Source: Bacteroidales bacterium UBA6340
GTDB taxonomy: Bacteria; Bacteroidota; Bacteroidia; Bacteroidales; Paludibacteraceae
NCBI GenBank assembly: GCA_002440265.1
Contig: DJSG01000051.1
Span: 1 to 45,915 of the forward strand
DNA: 45,915 nt
Direction of reading: 5' to 3'
Below, one piece after another: positions 24,049 through 32,998 of the stretch. A program made the position numbers and the translations under genes. The notes under the pieces were generated by a model. The model did no database searches, was not told where the DNA came from, and saw only the letters and a list, made by a program, of their open reading frames with translations. Each line of letters opens with the position of its first letter. Position 1 is the stretch's first letter.

Positions 24049-25437
24049 ATGCCATTGTGGCTTCGCATAATAGTGGCAGTGTTTGCGCTTAATGCGATTG
24101 CTGTCATCGTTACCGAGAACCGCCGTCCTGCGAATGCGTGGGCTTGGATTCTGCTATTGCTTACGGTGCCCGGCGTGGGACTGATAGTGTACTATCTGTT
24201 CGGTACACGGGCAAGCCGTTTTCCGCTTATCAGTACTGCTGACTGGCAACGGCTGAAGCAACACTCCGAGCCGCAGATTGCAGAGCAAGTGCCTGATTAT
24301 CCGTTAGTTAGTCTGTTGCAAAACATCAATACCGCGTACCCCATAGCGGGCAATGCGACGCGCCTGTACACCACTTTCACAGCGATGTGGGAAGATATGC
24401 AGACCGATATTGCCGTGGCAAAGGAGAGCGTGCATTTTCAGTTCTTCAAGTTTGAGGACGACCAAGTGGGGCAGCAGGTAAGTAACCTACTTATTGCCAA
24501 AGCATTACAGGGCGTGGAAGTGCGTGTGCTGTACGATGCCGCTGCCTGTTGGATGGTGCCGCACGGGTTCTTCCGCCGTCTGCGTGATAACGGAGTGATG
24601 GTGGAGCCGTTCAACCGAATCTTCCCGTTCCTGACGCCGTTCTCCAACTACCGTAACCACCGCAAAGTGGTAGTGATTGACGGGCGTGTGGGGTATCTGG
24701 GCGGCATGAATATCGCCGAGCGGTACAAGAATGGCGTGCATGGCGGTATATGGCGCGACACGCATTTGCGCATCAGCGGACCCGCGGTGAGCGAACTGCA
24801 GACAACGTTCCTTATGGACTGGCACTTTGCTGCCAAGCGATTGCTGTGCAGCGACTTATACTATCCATATATTGCTCCGCAAGGCCCATCCCTGATGCAG
24901 ATTGTCTCTGCCAATCCGTCGGACCCATGGCGCGTGATGAACCAGTCGCTGACGCTGTTGGTGGCGCGGAGCAACCGGTATGTGTACTTGCAGTCGCCGT
25001 ATTTCCTGCCTACGGAGTCGCTGATGAATGCGCTGTGCAGCGCGGCACAGGCAGGTATTGATGTGCGGCTGATGCTGCCCATTCGCGGCGACAAGGGTGT
25101 GCTGGTGCCGAAAGCGAGTTGTTCGTTCTATGAACGCGCTTTGCGGGCAGGCGTGCGGATATACCTGTACCAAAGCGGCTATCTGCACGCGAAGACAGCG
25201 GTGTCGGACGATGCTATCGTCAGTGTAGGAAGCACCAATATCGACCCGCGTAGCCTGCGCCTGTCGTTTGAGGTGAATGCGTTTATTTATGATGCGGAAG
25301 TGGCTCAGCAACAGCGGGATATATTTCTTCGCGATATGCACGATTGCCATGTGCTGACTCTTGATGAGTGGCAACAGCGTTCACGCTTGGAACGTCTCAA
25401 AGAGTCGTTGGCAAGGTTGTTTATGCCGATATTATAG
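24049..25437 (+). CDS. cls: Cardiolipin synthase (phospholipase D family)
   Basis: The 462-residue protein has two N-terminal membrane segments (about residues 3-48), then two HKD domains. The first is His204-x-Lys206-x4-Asp211 (HRKVVVID); the second is His380-x-Lys382-x4-Asp387 (HAKTAVSD). Each is followed by the expected GG-N or GS-N motif. It should condense two phosphatidylglycerols (or a PG/PE pair) into cardiolipin. It is second in the operon with the CDP-alcohol enzyme. Confidence 0.9.
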   Translation: MPLWLRIIVAVFALNAIAVIVTENRRPANAWAWILLLLTVPGVGLIVYYLFGTRASRFPLISTADWQRLKQHSEPQIAEQVPDYPLVSLLQNINTAYPIAGNATRLYTTFTAMWEDMQTDIAVAKESVHFQFFKFEDDQVGQQVSNLLIAKALQGVEVRVLYDAAACWMVPHGFFRRLRDNGVMVEPFNRIFPFLTPFSNYRNHRKVVVIDGRVGYLGGMNIAERYKNGVHGGIWRDTHLRISGPAVSELQTTFLMDWHFAAKRLLCSDLYYPYIAPQGPSLMQIVSANPSDPWRVMNQSLTLLVARSNRYVYLQSPYFLPTESLMNALCSAAQAGIDVRLMLPIRGDKGVLVPKASCSFYERALRAGVRIYLYQSGYLHAKTAVSDDAIVSVGSTNIDPRSLRLSFEVNAFIYDAEVAQQQRDIFLRDMHDCHVLTLDEWQQRSRLERLKESLARLFMPIL

Positions 25438-25457
25438 ACGGGTGTCGTGCATTTGTT

Positions 25458-25523
25458 ATAAGCAATGGATAGGAGTTTTCCTATACTTTTTTATATCCAC
25501 TATTGCTTATTCTGTTTTTTTTT
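25458..25523 (+). terminator. Terminator after cls overlapping the bactofilin promoter
   Basis: ATAAGCAAT then GGATA (25458-25471) pairs with TATCC and ATTGCTTAT (25494-25510) with a small bulge. An inner ATAGGA/TCCTAT hairpin is nested inside. Nine T residues follow at 25515-25523. The arms contain GCAATGGATA, which resembles the 11-bp units at 7461-7471. Confidence 0.65.
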
Positions 25524-25533
25524 CGTACCTTTG
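25503..25533 (+). promoter_or_regulatory. Bactofilin operon promoter
   Basis: TTG at 25503-25505 and TACCTTTG at 25526-25533 are 20 nt apart. The upstream element lies within the terminator arm, and the T run fills the spacer. The leader downstream has a CCGGTC/GACCGG hairpin near 25581-25602. Confidence 0.65.
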
Positions 25534-25642
25534 CAGGCTGTTTGTGGGCTCTGCGTGTTTTGCATTGTCTGCAACGCGTACCGGTCGAACAGGGTTGACC
25601 GGATTTATTAGGACAAGGTAGAATAGATATTTGTGCAAGATT

Positions 25643-26017
25643 ATGGCAACAACACAACAAAGTACAGGCACGCTGTACAACGCCCTTACTTCGGGTAGCA
25701 AAATCATCGGTACTATCGTGACCGACAGTGATATACGTGTGGATGGCACCATCGAAGGCGACGTGCAATGCTCCGGCAAACTCGTCATCGGCGAGCAGGG
25801 CTTCATCAAAGGCACCGTGGTGTGCCAGAGTGCGGAGATTATGGGCTCTCTTGACGGCAAGATAGATGTCAAATACACCCTCGCCCTGCGCGCCACCAGC
25901 CACCTCAAAGGCGAAATCAACACGCAGACCCTGATGGTAGAGCCCAACGCTATCTTCAACGGCTCCTGCAAGATGGGCAAGCAAGACGCGCAAAAGACCT
26001 CCGAAAACAAGAAATAA
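25643..26017 (+). CDS. Bactofilin (polymer-forming cytoskeletal protein)
   Basis: The 124-residue protein starts at 25643 (MATTQQSTGTLY). Its core is a bactofilin right-handed beta-helix, recognisable from GSKIIGTIVTDSDIRVDGTI, EGDVQCSGKLVIGEQGFIKG and LKGEINTQTL. Flanking tails are short and polar. Bactofilins polymerise without nucleotide and often scaffold envelope or peptidoglycan enzymes. It is the first gene of the plus-strand run that leads into capsule genes. Confidence 0.88.
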   Translation: MATTQQSTGTLYNALTSGSKIIGTIVTDSDIRVDGTIEGDVQCSGKLVIGEQGFIKGTVVCQSAEIMGSLDGKIDVKYTLALRATSHLKGEINTQTLMVEPNAIFNGSCKMGKQDAQKTSENKK

Positions 26018-26142
26018 AGAGAGTACAGCCCGCCCCAAAAACTGCACAACGTCCTGCCTACGGGCGATGTATGCTGTGGCTTTCAGAGGAATGGGTGGAA
26101 CGTAAATAGAACGAAATCAATCTAATACTAATAAACAACATT

Positions 26143-27387
26143 ATGAAAGTAAAACCTTTCCGTGGCATTCGTCCACCCCGTGACCTGGTTAAGCAGGTCA
26201 GCAGTCGTCCTTACGACGTGTTGAACTCCGATGAGGCTCGCCGTGAGGCGGAGGGCAATGAGAAGTCCCTCTACCACATCATCAAGCCCGAAATCAACTT
26301 CCCCGTCGGCACTGACGAGCACGATGAGCGCGTCTATGCTTCGGCACGCGAGCATTTCGACCTCTTCCGCAAGAACGGTTGGCTGGTGCAGGACCCCGAG
26401 GAGTACTACTATGTATATGCGCAGACCATGAACGGCCGCACCCAATACGGACTCGTGCTCGGCGCATGGGTGGAGGATTATATGGAAGGCCGCATCAAGA
26501 AGCACGAACTCACCCGCCGCGACAAGGAGGAGGACCGTATGAAACACGTGCGCGTGAACAACGCCAACATCGAGCCTGTCTTCTTCGCATACCCCCATCG
26601 CGACGACCTTGACGCCATCATCGCGTCGGTTACTGCCGAGACACCCGAGTACGACTTTGTCTCCGACCTCGACGGTTTCGGGCACAAGTTCTGGGTTATC
26701 AAAGACCCCGCTACCATACGCCGCATCACCGAGATTATGGCTGAGATACCTGCTATGTATATCGCTGATGGTCACCACCGTAGCGCAGCCGCTGCACTCG
26801 TGGGCAACGAGAAGAAACTGCAGAACCCGCACCACACGGGCAACGAGGAGTACAACTATTTCCTCGCCGTTTGCTTCCCTGAGAACCAACTCTTCGTCAT
26901 GGACTACAACCGCGTAGTGCGCGACCTCAACGGCATGACGCCCGAGCAGTTCCTCAAGGCACTCGAGGAGGATTTCATCGTCGAGGACAAGGGTACCGAG
27001 GAGTATCGCCCCGAGGCACTGCACATCTTCTCGCTCTATCTCGGAGGGCATTGGTACAAACTCACCACCCGCGAGGGCCGCTACAACGACCAAGACCCCA
27101 TCGGCGTGCTGGATGTATCCATCTCGTCACGTCTTATCCTCGACAAACTACTGGGTATCAAAGACTTGCGTTCCGACAAACGTATCGACTTCGTAGGTGG
27201 CATCCGCGGTCTGGGCGAACTCAAACGCCGTGTGGATTCGGGCGAGATGAAGATGGCTTTGGCACTCTATCCCGTCACCATGCAGCAAATCATCAACATC
27301 GCCGACACGGGCAACATCATGCCTCCTAAGGCGACTTGGTTTGAACCCAAACTTCGTTCGGGACTGGTCATCCACGAACTGGTGTAA
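26143..27387 (+). CDS. DUF1015 family protein
   Basis: The 414-residue protein has the DUF1015 N-terminus (MKVKPFRGIRPP, then SSRPYDVLN), and the conserved ADGHHRSAAA motif near residue 207. Length is typical of the family. Its function is unknown; in other Bacteroidetes it lies near serine biosynthesis genes, which are not seen here. It lies 125 nt after bactofilin, and no promoter of its own was found. Confidence 0.9.
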   Translation: MKVKPFRGIRPPRDLVKQVSSRPYDVLNSDEARREAEGNEKSLYHIIKPEINFPVGTDEHDERVYASAREHFDLFRKNGWLVQDPEEYYYVYAQTMNGRTQYGLVLGAWVEDYMEGRIKKHELTRRDKEEDRMKHVRVNNANIEPVFFAYPHRDDLDAIIASVTAETPEYDFVSDLDGFGHKFWVIKDPATIRRITEIMAEIPAMYIADGHHRSAAAALVGNEKKLQNPHHTGNEEYNYFLAVCFPENQLFVMDYNRVVRDLNGMTPEQFLKALEEDFIVEDKGTEEYRPEALHIFSLYLGGHWYKLTTREGRYNDQDPIGVLDVSISSRLILDKLLGIKDLRSDKRIDFVGGIRGLGELKRRVDSGEMKMALALYPVTMQQIINIADTGNIMPPKATWFEPKLRSGLVIHELV

Positions 27388-27401
27388 CCCATGGCAACTC
27401 C

Positions 27402-27432
27402 CACTTGGTGCGCCCTAAAAGCGCATCAAGTG
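27402..27432 (+). terminator. Hairpin after the DUF1015 gene
   Basis: CACTTGGTGCGC (27402-27413) pairs with GCGCATCAAGTG (27421-27432) over 12 bp with one G-U wobble and a 7-nt loop. No T run follows, so this is a weak terminator or an mRNA-end stabiliser. Confidence 0.5.
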
Positions 27433-27448
27433 TAAACAAAGATAAAAT

Positions 27449-27526
27449 CGTGTCAAACAGCAAGGGATGCGCAACCTATAAGCAACCCATAAGCAAGGTA
27501 TAACCCACGCATCCCTTGCCGACACG
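27449..27526. repeat. 11-bp periodic array inside a long inverted repeat
   Basis: Units of GCAACCYATAA type lie at 27460-27470, 27471-27481, 27482-27492 and 27493-27503; the second and third match at 10 of 11. GCAAGGGATGCG (27460-27471) pairs perfectly with CGCATCCCTTGC (27508-27519). Outside them CGTGTC (27449-27454) pairs with GACACG (27521-27526). The array is the reverse complement of the one at 7428-7471. Confidence 0.75.
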
Positions 27527-27541
27527 GCACGAAGTGTTAAG

Positions 27542-27575
27542 AATTATTGGTACGAAACCGAGAAATTATTGGTAC
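27542..27575. repeat. Direct repeat AATTATTGGTAC, 22-nt spacing
   Basis: Perfect 12-nt copies at 27542-27553 and 27564-27575 are exactly 22 nt apart, twice the 11-nt period seen elsewhere. The pair sits 19 nt upstream of the OmpH-like start. Confidence 0.65.
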
Positions 27576-27593
27576 AAAAAAACAAGTATATCT

Positions 27594-28187
27594 ATGAACA
27601 AAATTCAAATCGTCGTTGACGTAGTTTTGGTTGCCGCTGTTGTGGCGTTGTTTGCAATCATCTTCTCCAACAAACCTGCCAAGGGCACCGCGGAGCCTTC
27701 CGCAGTCATCGCGCAGAGCGAGGCACTGCCTATCGCCTACCTCAACGTGGACAGCCTGCTCACCAACTACACCTTCGCGCAGGATGCCAGCGAGCGACTC
27801 ATGCAGAAGCAGGAGGACGCACGCCTCAAACTCAACACCAAGGCGCGTTCCTTGCAAAACGAGATGGCGGATTTCCAGCGCAAACTGGACAACAATGCCT
27901 TCCTCAGTCGCGAACGTGCAGAGAAAGAGCAGCAACGTCTCATCAAGAAGCAGCAGGACCTGCAGGACCTCGAGGCTAAACTTACCGAGGACATCATGCT
28001 TGAGAATCAGACACTTAACAAGCAACTCGCGGACACCCTCACCCTCTTCTTGCAGACCTACAATGCGGACGGTCGCTACCAAATCATTCTTAGCAACACT
28101 GCCAAGGACAATGTCCTCATGGCGGCTGACCAATACGACATCACTGACGAGGTAGTGGCCGGGCTCAACAAGCGGTATAAGAAGTAG
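27594..28187 (+). CDS. OmpH/Skp-like protein with N-terminal membrane anchor
   Basis: The 197-residue protein starts at 27594 (MNKIQIVVDVVLVAAVVALF); the frame is open upstream but those codons run through repeat DNA. One membrane span (residues 6-24) is followed by IAYLNVDSLLTNY, the usual start of OmpH family proteins. A long charged coiled coil (about residues 60-140) and a short C-terminal beta part follow. It is probably a membrane-tethered periplasmic chaperone or an envelope structural protein. It lies 21 nt before the sugar transferase. Confidence 0.8.
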   Translation: MNKIQIVVDVVLVAAVVALFAIIFSNKPAKGTAEPSAVIAQSEALPIAYLNVDSLLTNYTFAQDASERLMQKQEDARLKLNTKARSLQNEMADFQRKLDNNAFLSRERAEKEQQRLIKKQQDLQDLEAKLTEDIMLENQTLNKQLADTLTLFLQTYNADGRYQIILSNTAKDNVLMAADQYDITDEVVAGLNKRYKK

Positions 28188-28208
28188 AAGTCCCAACTTC
28201 TCCTCCCT

Positions 28209-29735
28209 ATGAAACGACGCTTGTTTTACCATCCGTACTGGAAGTACATCATCTTGGACGCTATTGCACTGCTTATCAGTGTGATAGTCGTCCTTTGGTG
28301 GTTTCCGTTATCCACGCAGGTGCCGTTTCAGAAGTATGACATCTTCGCCCTAATCTTCTCGGCGGTGTGGCTCATATCGGGCTACTTGTGCCACCGTTAC
28401 ATCCCCGTCAAGTACATGAAGATGGGCAAAGACATCCGTCGGCTCTTGGTGTCCGCTGTCTTCACTTTTGCCCTGATGTACGGCTACATGTGGCTACGGT
28501 CGGGCAAGAATTTCTCTATCTGGGTGCTGCTTACGATATGGCTTGTTATGATGGCTGTGTCGGTCTTCTGCTTGATTATCAAGCACGCCTACCGATACGC
28601 CTTGGACGCTGACGACACCCCTGTCGAAGCCCCTGAGCGCACGCCCCAACAGGTGCTCGCACCCCCTGTCTATCTGTCTGATACAGACCGTAACGCGCTG
28701 CGTGACAGCATGTTGGAGTATGCGCCGCAGGCTGCCATCACATTCCTTGAGCAGTACACGGACTTGTATAGTTCCAACACATTCACCCTGCGAACCTCGG
28801 AACTGTACAACGTACAGAAACTGCGAAACTACCGCTTCGACACCCTTATCAATTTCATGCCCCTCAACCAGATTCGGGGGGTGAACAAACTATTCGTCAC
28901 GGTCAACGACAAACTGCCGGACGACGGACTGTGGGTATGTTGCTACGAGCCGCAGTCAACCACAAAACGCAATATCCTAAGGCGTTTCCCACCTGTCATC
29001 AACTGGCTCTATTACACAGCGTTCTTCCTCTACAAGCGTGTTCTGCCCAAACTCTTTATGACCTCGCGCCTGTACTTCGACATCACCGAAGGCAAAGACC
29101 GCGTACTCAGCAAGGCGGAGGTACTCGGGCGGCTCTGCTATTGTGGCTTTGATATTGTCGCGGAACGCAAAATCGCAGACCTTAATTATGTAGTCGCACG
29201 CCGTAAGTTCCGCCCTGAAATCACCGAGCGCCGACTATACGGTATCTTCGTGAAACTCAATCGGGTAGGGAAGGACGGCAAGATGTTCCGCGTCTATAAG
29301 TTCCGCACCATGCACCCCTATTCCGAGTTCTTGCAGTCCTATATCTACGAGCGGTACTCGCTGCAGGAGGGCGGCAAGTTCAACCACGACATACGCGTCA
29401 CCACCCTTGGGCGTTTCATGCGCAAGTACTGGATTGACGAACTCCCCATGCTCATCAACCTCATCAAAGGCGATATGAAACTCGTAGGGGTACGCCCAAT
29501 ATCCAAACAGTATTTCTCGCTCTACAGCCCCGAACTGCAACAGAAGCGTACCCGCCACAAACCCGGTCTGCTGCCTCCGTTCTATGCCGACATGCCCAAG
29601 ACGCTGGACGAGATACAGGCTTCGGAAATGCACTATCTCACGATGTGCGAGCAGCGCGGAACGTTCCTCACCGACTTCATTTATTTCTGGCGAATCTGCT
29701 ACACCATCATCTTCAAACGTGCCCGTAGCCACTAA
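28209..29735 (+). CDS. Bacteroidetes-type sugar transferase (polyprenyl-phosphate priming transferase)
   Basis: This 508-residue protein has about four N-terminal membrane spans (residues 12-130), a middle domain and a C-terminal bacterial sugar transferase domain. Key motifs are RVGKDGKMFRVYKFRTMHP and WIDELPMLINLIKGDM followed by KLVGVRP. It should start polysaccharide synthesis by moving a sugar phosphate to undecaprenyl phosphate. The hydrophobic re-entrant helix that usually precedes the catalytic part is replaced by a charged segment, as in a subfamily I know from Bacteroidetes. It is followed 9 nt later by the Wzi-family gene. Confidence 0.85.
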   Translation: MKRRLFYHPYWKYIILDAIALLISVIVVLWWFPLSTQVPFQKYDIFALIFSAVWLISGYLCHRYIPVKYMKMGKDIRRLLVSAVFTFALMYGYMWLRSGKNFSIWVLLTIWLVMMAVSVFCLIIKHAYRYALDADDTPVEAPERTPQQVLAPPVYLSDTDRNALRDSMLEYAPQAAITFLEQYTDLYSSNTFTLRTSELYNVQKLRNYRFDTLINFMPLNQIRGVNKLFVTVNDKLPDDGLWVCCYEPQSTTKRNILRRFPPVINWLYYTAFFLYKRVLPKLFMTSRLYFDITEGKDRVLSKAEVLGRLCYCGFDIVAERKIADLNYVVARRKFRPEITERRLYGIFVKLNRVGKDGKMFRVYKFRTMHPYSEFLQSYIYERYSLQEGGKFNHDIRVTTLGRFMRKYWIDELPMLINLIKGDMKLVGVRPISKQYFSLYSPELQQKRTRHKPGLLPPFYADMPKTLDEIQASEMHYLTMCEQRGTFLTDFIYFWRICYTIIFKRARSH

Positions 29736-29744
29736 CCAACGATT

Positions 29745-31580
29745 ATGAGACGTATCAAATTGTATATCATACTATTATCCTGTTTTTGCTTAACTGCGAA
29801 AGCACAGAACATACCCATACCACTTACCTATTCGCAGATATACGACTACCTCGACGAACTCATCACCGATGGTGTCATCACGGCGCAGACATCGGTTCGC
29901 CCGTACACGCGCAAGCAGGTGGCAAACATGTTGGTAGCGGCACAAGATGCCGACTCACTTCTCAACAAACGCCAGCGCGCCGACCTCGCTTTCTACCTCA
30001 ACGAGTTTGCTTTGGAGCGTGATACCATGGTCAACAACTTCGTACAATATACCGACCACTCCACGTTCTCCCTCTCGTTGGCGGACCCTCAGTTCTCCTA
30101 TCGCACGCGCAACAACCTCTTCAAGATGCGTATCCGTCCCATTCTCGGTGCCGACATCATGGCGAGCAAAAAGGGAGCCATACTCCAACGATGGTGGGGG
30201 GCGGAACTGCAGATGGACATCGCACGCCACGTCAGTGTGTGGGGTTCGCTGCGCGACAACTCATGGAGTGGCAACTGGCTCAGCAAGACCTATTATCCCT
30301 CCGAGGGCGACCGAATGTATGGTGCACGCATCCATTATGGGGCTTCGCAACAAATTCCCGCACTCAACAACATTTCTGGGGTGCAATACAAGGAAGCCGA
30401 TTACGGAGGCGACTTCTCCGATTCCAAAGGCGGTATCAGTCTCTACTCGTGGTGGGGCAGTATCGGTCTGCAACGTGAGAACATACGTTGGGGCGAGACC
30501 TACCATGCTTCCAACATCTTGTCGGGACGCAATCCCGCAGTCCCTATGCTCACATTGCAACTCACGCCGTGTCCTTGGTTCCAATTCGACTATTTCCATG
30601 CGTGGCTCGTGTCGAATGTGTTGGATTCCACCTATTATTATATGGAGGACAATACGCAGGGCACGCAAACGCGGCACTATCGCCCTGCCAATAAGTTCAT
30701 GGCGGCTAACATGTTCACTTTCACACCCTTACGTCAACTCTCGTTCTCGTTTGGAAACTCCATCGTCTATGCCGAACGCAATGTGCAGGCGGCGTATCTC
30801 ATACCCGTTGCATTCTACAAGTCGCTCGACCACTTGCTCACCAAAGGGCTTCATACCGAGAACCAGAACTCACAGGCTTTCGCCTCCATATCCGTGCGCC
30901 CTGTGGAGCATTTGCATCTGTATAGTTCGTTCTTCTTGGACGAATTCAAGTTCTCTCGTTTGAAGAAATCCGACCCCGAGAACAACCCTGTTTCCTACTT
31001 GGTTGGCTTTAACTGGGGCGGATGGCCGGTAAAAGGATTGAGTCTCAAAGCCGAGTTTATGCGTTCATACATAGCATGTTACACGCACTCCGTGGCGGTC
31101 ACCACGTGGACTTCCAACGGATACAACATGGGACACTACATGGGGGATAACGCACAATCTATCTATGCGGAACTTGCCTACCGCCCAATCCGCGGTATGT
31201 TGTTGCGCTTGAGTTATACCAACGATATGAAGTACAACTCTTACGCTTATCTTCGTGGTGGTGGCAAGGACGGCGGCATATCGCAAACCATTGCGCAGAA
31301 GCCGTTTGACAAATGTATTTACCGCAACGATGAGTTCCGCTTCGATGGCATCTACGAAGTCCATCCCAACATGTACCTCACCCTCACCATGGGCTACAAC
31401 CACGCCCGCGCCTTCGACAACATCAAAACGGATGCCATTGCCAGTGAGGACCTCGGCGGCATAGACCCCACATCTCCCGACCCGCAATCCAACGCCGCAT
31501 ACTATCTGAATAAGTTCTGCCCCCTCTACTTCCAAGGTCGCAACTTCACCACCTCCATATCCTTCTCCTTTGGCTTCTGA
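29745..31580 (+). CDS. Capsule assembly Wzi family outer-membrane protein
   Basis: The 611-residue protein has a signal peptide (MRRIKLYIILLSCFCLTAKA), an N-terminal helical segment like those of Bacteroidetes Wzi proteins, and a long beta-barrel region rich in Trp/Tyr that ends in FSFGF. Wzi anchors or assembles capsular polysaccharide at the outer surface. Its gene ends 7 nt from the convergent dehydrogenase gene, with no terminator between them. Confidence 0.82.
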   Translation: MRRIKLYIILLSCFCLTAKAQNIPIPLTYSQIYDYLDELITDGVITAQTSVRPYTRKQVANMLVAAQDADSLLNKRQRADLAFYLNEFALERDTMVNNFVQYTDHSTFSLSLADPQFSYRTRNNLFKMRIRPILGADIMASKKGAILQRWWGAELQMDIARHVSVWGSLRDNSWSGNWLSKTYYPSEGDRMYGARIHYGASQQIPALNNISGVQYKEADYGGDFSDSKGGISLYSWWGSIGLQRENIRWGETYHASNILSGRNPAVPMLTLQLTPCPWFQFDYFHAWLVSNVLDSTYYYMEDNTQGTQTRHYRPANKFMAANMFTFTPLRQLSFSFGNSIVYAERNVQAAYLIPVAFYKSLDHLLTKGLHTENQNSQAFASISVRPVEHLHLYSSFFLDEFKFSRLKKSDPENNPVSYLVGFNWGGWPVKGLSLKAEFMRSYIACYTHSVAVTTWTSNGYNMGHYMGDNAQSIYAELAYRPIRGMLLRLSYTNDMKYNSYAYLRGGGKDGGISQTIAQKPFDKCIYRNDEFRFDGIYEVHPNMYLTLTMGYNHARAFDNIKTDAIASEDLGGIDPTSPDPQSNAAYYLNKFCPLYFQGRNFTTSISFSFGF

Positions 31581-31587
31581 CAGATGA

Positions 31588-32967
31588 TTAGAACTCCGTT
31601 TGCTTGAAGTCCATAGTGCTGTCTTTGGTTATTTGGGCAGTATGGTTGGTGTTGATGTCGCCCCAAGAAAGACCCTCATAATGCCCCGTGTAATTGACCT
31701 CTTTCCATTGGCGCACCAAGTCCACAATGACCTTGTTGGGATAGCGTTGGAGCACATCGGCAAAGTCTTTCTCTTTGTTGGTTACGACGAGAACATCGCT
31801 ATTGGAGCAGACGGCATCCAAGTCGTCGCTGACAAAGTGCTGCAAATGCGGTATCTTCGCCATAATGAAGTCCTTGTTGGTGCCTGTCAGTTCGCTGACT
31901 TTCACGTTCTTGTCGTATATACGTATTTCAAAGCCCTTGCCGAGCAGGCTCTCCACCACGTCCACGATAGGCGAGCAACGCAGGTCGTCGGTTCCAGCCT
32001 TGAAAGACAAACCGAGGATGCCTATCTTACGATGCCCTTGCGCCATAATCAGTTGCACGGCATTGCGTTTCTGCGCTTCGTTGGAAGCGTGTATGCTCTC
32101 AATAACAGGCACATCAATATAGAGGTCGTGCGCCAATGTGCGCAGGGCTTTCATATCCTTGGGCAGGCACGAACCACCATAAGCGAAGCCGGGTTTGAAG
32201 TAATACGGACTGATATTCAGTTGCTTATCCTTACAGAATATCTCCATCACCTTGTGGCTGTCGATGTTCAGCCCTTTGCATATATTGCCCACCTCGTTGC
32301 CAAACACAATCTTCAGCGCATGGTAGGTGTTGTTTACATATTTCATCATCTCCGCCACACGGATATCGGTAGAGACAAACTCGGCATCGATGTCCTTGTA
32401 AATCTCACGGAACACCTGTTCGGCATACGGGTTGTCGGTACCAACAAGCGTCAAAGGCGGATTGAAATAGTCTTTCACCGAGGTGCCCTCACGCAGGAAC
32501 TCGGGGTTGCTGACAATGGTAAAGCCTTTGTTGCGCTCTTTGCCCGAAGCATCTGCAATGATTTCCCCCACTTTCTCATTAGTACCGGGTAGCACGGTAG
32601 AGCGGATAGCCACGATATGGAAAGTCGTTTTGTGGCGTAGGGCTTCGCCTATCTGCTTTGCCACGGCGTAGATGTAGTTCAGATTGAGGTGCCCCTCTTT
32701 GGAAGAGGGAGTGCCTACCACAATGAACGATACGTTGGTATTCTGTACAGCCTCATTGACATCGGTAGTAGCCGTCATACGTCCCGCATCGTGTGCCTCC
32801 TGACAGAGAGCCGCAATGCCCTCCTCGATGATAGTAGGTTTGCCCTCTTGCATAAGACGCACCTTGTTTTCATTGACATCCACGCCGATGACATGATGCC
32901 CCAACTTAGCCAAACAGGCTGCGCCTACGCAGCCCACATATCCCAAACCGAAAATACTTATGTCCAT
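31588..32967 (-). CDS. UDP-glucose/GDP-mannose dehydrogenase family protein, AlgD-like
   Basis: The 459-residue protein begins at 32967 (MDISIFGLGYVG, a Rossmann NAD site). It has SNPEFLREGTSVKDY and the catalytic Cys267 in GFAYGGSCLPKD. The position and surrounding residues are closer to GDP-mannose 6-dehydrogenase AlgD than to UDP-glucose dehydrogenase (usual GGSCFPKD). It should oxidise a nucleotide sugar to its uronic acid for polysaccharide synthesis. It is the last gene of the minus-strand operon, with a pair of operator-like sites upstream. Confidence 0.88.
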   Translation of the reverse strand: MDISIFGLGYVGCVGAACLAKLGHHVIGVDVNENKVRLMQEGKPTIIEEGIAALCQEAHDAGRMTATTDVNEAVQNTNVSFIVVGTPSSKEGHLNLNYIYAVAKQIGEALRHKTTFHIVAIRSTVLPGTNEKVGEIIADASGKERNKGFTIVSNPEFLREGTSVKDYFNPPLTLVGTDNPYAEQVFREIYKDIDAEFVSTDIRVAEMMKYVNNTYHALKIVFGNEVGNICKGLNIDSHKVMEIFCKDKQLNISPYYFKPGFAYGGSCLPKDMKALRTLAHDLYIDVPVIESIHASNEAQKRNAVQLIMAQGHRKIGILGLSFKAGTDDLRCSPIVDVVESLLGKGFEIRIYDKNVKVSELTGTNKDFIMAKIPHLQHFVSDDLDAVCSNSDVLVVTNKEKDFADVLQRYPNKVIVDLVRQWKEVNYTGHYEGLSWGDINTNHTAQITKDSTMDFKQTEF

Positions 32968-32998
32968 ATCACTATTATATTGCAAGTATTGCATTTTT

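Noticed and set aside
25458..25510. Possible dif site at the composition switch
   Set aside because: The dyad has no recognisable XerC/XerD half-sites and behaves like a terminator followed by a T run; I could not support a dif call.
31600..32592. 330-codon plus-strand open frame opposite the sugar dehydrogenase
   Set aside because: It is the mirror of the dehydrogenase frame, which has its NAD site and catalytic Cys.
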